Source: Halomonas sp. (GTDB taxonomy: Bacteria; Pseudomonadota; Gammaproteobacteria; Pseudomonadales; Halomonadaceae). From it: DNA of 7,302 nucleotides. Every line of letters begins with the position of its first letter. Within the stretch, counting starts at the first letter, position 1. The notes under the pieces were generated by a model that did not search any database, was not told the DNA's origin, and was given only the letters and a program-made list of their open reading frames with translations. Below, in pieces: positions 5,888 through 7,302 of this stretch. The translations under genes were made by a program, and so were the position numbers. The stretch covers positions 1 to 7,302 of the forward strand of contig SKHS01000109.1 in assembly GCA_007116835.1 (NCBI GenBank), written 5' to 3'.

Positions 5888-7183
5888 TTAGCCGTCAAAC
5901 GGATTACGCAGCACAATGGTTTCAACACGGTCAGGACCGGTTGAAATAATGTCGATGCTGGTGCCTACCTGCTCTTCTAAGAAGCTAATGTAGGCACGCG
6001 CGTTGGCGGGCAACTCATCAACCTTCTTAGCCCCTAGGGTAGACTCCTTCCAACCTGGCAGGTCGTGGTACAGCGGCTCAACGGCTTCGTAGCCTTCTGA
6101 GTCCACCGGATTATCCAGCACTTCGCCATCTTTACCACGGTAACCGACACACACACGGATGTTTTCTAGTCCATCCAGCACATCAAGCTTGGTTAAGCAG
6201 ATGCCTGATACTGAGTTTATCTGCACAGCGTGACGCAGCGCCACTGCATCAAACCAGCCACAGCGGCGTGGACGGCCCGTTGTGGCACCAAACTCATGCC
6301 CGCGCTCGGCCAGGTGGCGTCCATCGACGTCAAATAGCTCGGTAGGGAACGGGCCAGAACCAACGCGTGTGGTGTACGCCTTAGTGATACCCAACACGTA
6401 ATCCAGATACAGCGGGCCAACGCCTGAGCCGGTGGCGGTGCCACCTGCTGTGGTGTTGGAGCTGGTCACGTAGGGGTAAGTACCGTGGTCGATATCCAGC
6501 AGCGAACCTTGCGCACCTTCAAACAGGATATTTTCGCCAGCTTTACGCAAATCGTGAACCATGCTGACAGTATCGCACACCATCGGGCGCAGCTCTTCTG
6601 CCATTTCCATGGCAGTGTCCAGCACTTCCTGGAAGTCCACGGCAGGTTCGCCGTGATAATTCACTAGCACAAAGTTGTGATAGTCGAGCACTTCGCCAAG
6701 CTTAGAAGCAAAACGCTCACGGTGAAGCATATCGCCCAGACGCAGACCGCGACGAGCAACCTTATCTTCATAGGCAGGCCCAATACCACGGCCGGTGGTG
6801 CCGATTTTTGCCACGCCGCGAGCCTTTTCACGCGCCTGATCCAAGCGCACGTGGTAAGGCAGAATCAACGGACAGGCAGGCGACAAACGCAGGCGCTCAC
6901 GCACCGGCACGCCTTTCGCTTCGAGCTCGCGGATCTCTTTGATCAGCGCTTCAGGCGACAGCACAACACCGTTCCCGATCACGCAGGTTTTACCTGGGCG
7001 CAGCACGCCGGAAGGAATCAAGTGAAGAACCGTTTTTTCGCCTTCAATCACCAAGGTGTGGCCGGCGTTATGACCGCCCTGAAAGCGCACTACCGCCGAT
7101 GCCGACTCAGTGAGCAGGTCAACGATTTTGCCTTTGCCTTCATCGCCCCATTGGGTACCCAGGACTACGACATTCTTACCCAT
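5888..7183 (-). CDS. purA: Adenylosuccinate synthase (IMP-aspartate ligase)
   Basis: Catalyses IMP + L-aspartate + GTP to adenylosuccinate, GDP and phosphate, the first committed step from IMP to AMP; a cytoplasmic homodimer. Full length at 431 residues (E. coli 432). Seen: N-terminal MGKNVVVLGTQWGDEGKGK, with the GTP loop GDEGKGK at 13-19 and catalytic Asp14; GGHNAGHT (36-43) with catalytic His42; IGTTGRGIGPAYEDK (127-141); FEGAQGSLLDIDHGTYPYV (221-239); the aspartate/GTP loop TTGRPRR (301-307); guanine-binding TKLDVLDGL (331-339); and ISTGPDR (413-419). The frame is open upstream to an ATG at 7220-7222, but that would add 13 residues inside hisZ. The conserved family N-terminus fixes the start at 7181-7183. 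The ribosome site is weak, and the start overlaps the hisZ stop as TAATG, which suggests translational coupling. Confidence 0.97.
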   Translation of the reverse strand: MGKNVVVLGTQWGDEGKGKIVDLLTESASAVVRFQGGHNAGHTLVIEGEKTVLHLIPSGVLRPGKTCVIGNGVVLSPEALIKEIRELEAKGVPVRERLRLSPACPLILPYHVRLDQAREKARGVAKIGTTGRGIGPAYEDKVARRGLRLGDMLHRERFASKLGEVLDYHNFVLVNYHGEPAVDFQEVLDTAMEMAEELRPMVCDTVSMVHDLRKAGENILFEGAQGSLLDIDHGTYPYVTSSNTTAGGTATGSGVGPLYLDYVLGITKAYTTRVGSGPFPTELFDVDGRHLAERGHEFGATTGRPRRCGWFDAVALRHAVQINSVSGICLTKLDVLDGLENIRVCVGYRGKDGEVLDNPVDSEGYEAVEPLYHDLPGWKESTLGAKKVDELPANARAYISFLEEQVGTSIDIISTGPDRVETIVLRNPFDG

Positions 7184-7302
7184 TATGCACTCGTCTCTTG
7201 TGTCAGGGCCGTTGTCTGCCAACGACCGTCAATAAACTCAAGACGGCGGTCACAACTGTGCTCCGCCGGCCCAGTACGCTGCCCAGGCAGCGCTTGAATC
7301 AC
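7183..7302 (-). CDS. hisZ: ATP phosphoribosyltransferase regulatory subunit, C-terminal end only
   Basis: Only the last 39 codons are in the window; the gene enters from the right edge. HisZ is a class II histidyl-tRNA synthetase-like protein without charging activity. It binds and activates the short form of HisG, the enzyme for the first step of histidine synthesis. Seen: VIQALPGQ at the edge, a later Cys-Asp-Arg with L-E-F, and a closing G-R-W-Q stretch, the tail pattern of gammaproteobacterial HisZ as I recall it. Context supports it, since hisZ directly precedes purA in Pseudomonas and Halomonas relatives. The stop TAA (7183-7185) shares one base with the purA ATG. The identification is by short pattern plus gene order, so less secure than the others. 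Confidence 0.75.
   Translation of the reverse strand: MIQALPGQRTGPAEHSCDRRLEFIDGRWQTTALTQETSA

Noticed and set aside
7184..7222. N-terminal extension of purA to the ATG at 7220-7222
   Set aside because: The extra 13 residues are not part of the PurA family N-terminus and lie within the hisZ coding region in another frame.
7277..7292. Inverted repeat CGCTGCC-CA-GGCAGCG near the right edge
   Set aside because: It lies inside hisZ coding sequence (Ala-Leu-Pro-Gly-Gln-Arg), has a loop of only two bases, and has no T tract, so it is best explained by codon content.
6677..7297. Plus-strand open frame of 206 codons
   Set aside because: It is entirely antisense to purA and the hisZ end, whose conserved motifs leave no doubt about the coding strand. 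No family features are seen in the frame.

Overview
The window looks like an ordinary chromosomal stretch from a gammaproteobacterium, most probably a member of the Halomonadaceae (Halomonas or Vreelandella). This placement is an inference. It rests on the hisZ-purA gene pair, proteins that resemble the Escherichia and Pseudomonas versions of PepN, YegS, YajQ and PurA, moderate GC content, and a very acidic exported lipoprotein of a kind common in halophiles. I see no mobile element, CRISPR array, rRNA, tRNA or sign of recent transfer.

Layout, left to right. A minus-strand group covers 1-4965 and is read from right to left: yajQ (nucleotide / cyclic-di-GMP binding protein), a 144-base spacer with degenerate 13-bp tandem repeats and a perfect palindrome, pepN (M1 aminopeptidase N), yegS (lipid kinase), then an acidic lipoprotein gene that runs off the left edge. 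Spacing is tight from pepN downward (20 and 42 bases) and I see no intrinsic terminator, so pepN, yegS and the lipoprotein gene may share a transcript. A 226-base divergent region (4966-5191) separates yajQ from the only plus-strand gene, cobO (corrinoid adenosyltransferase). A strong hairpin at 5835-5863 ends cobO and, from the other side, purA. The right edge holds purA (adenylosuccinate synthase), preceded by the last codons of hisZ, whose stop overlaps the purA start by one base.

How the genes relate. HisZ supports the first step of histidine synthesis, which consumes ATP and PRPP. PurA commits IMP to AMP. The two are translationally linked. CobO activates corrinoids with ATP and stands alone here. 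PepN trims peptides in the cytoplasm, YegS phosphorylates a membrane lipid, and the lipoprotein is predicted to sit in the outer membrane; no shared pathway for these three is evident.

No clearly new multi-gene system is visible. The items most worth a second look are the lysine-free acidic lipoprotein with a repeated 65-residue period, the 13-bp repeat array and the palindrome ahead of pepN, and a hairpin straddling the pepN stop codon.
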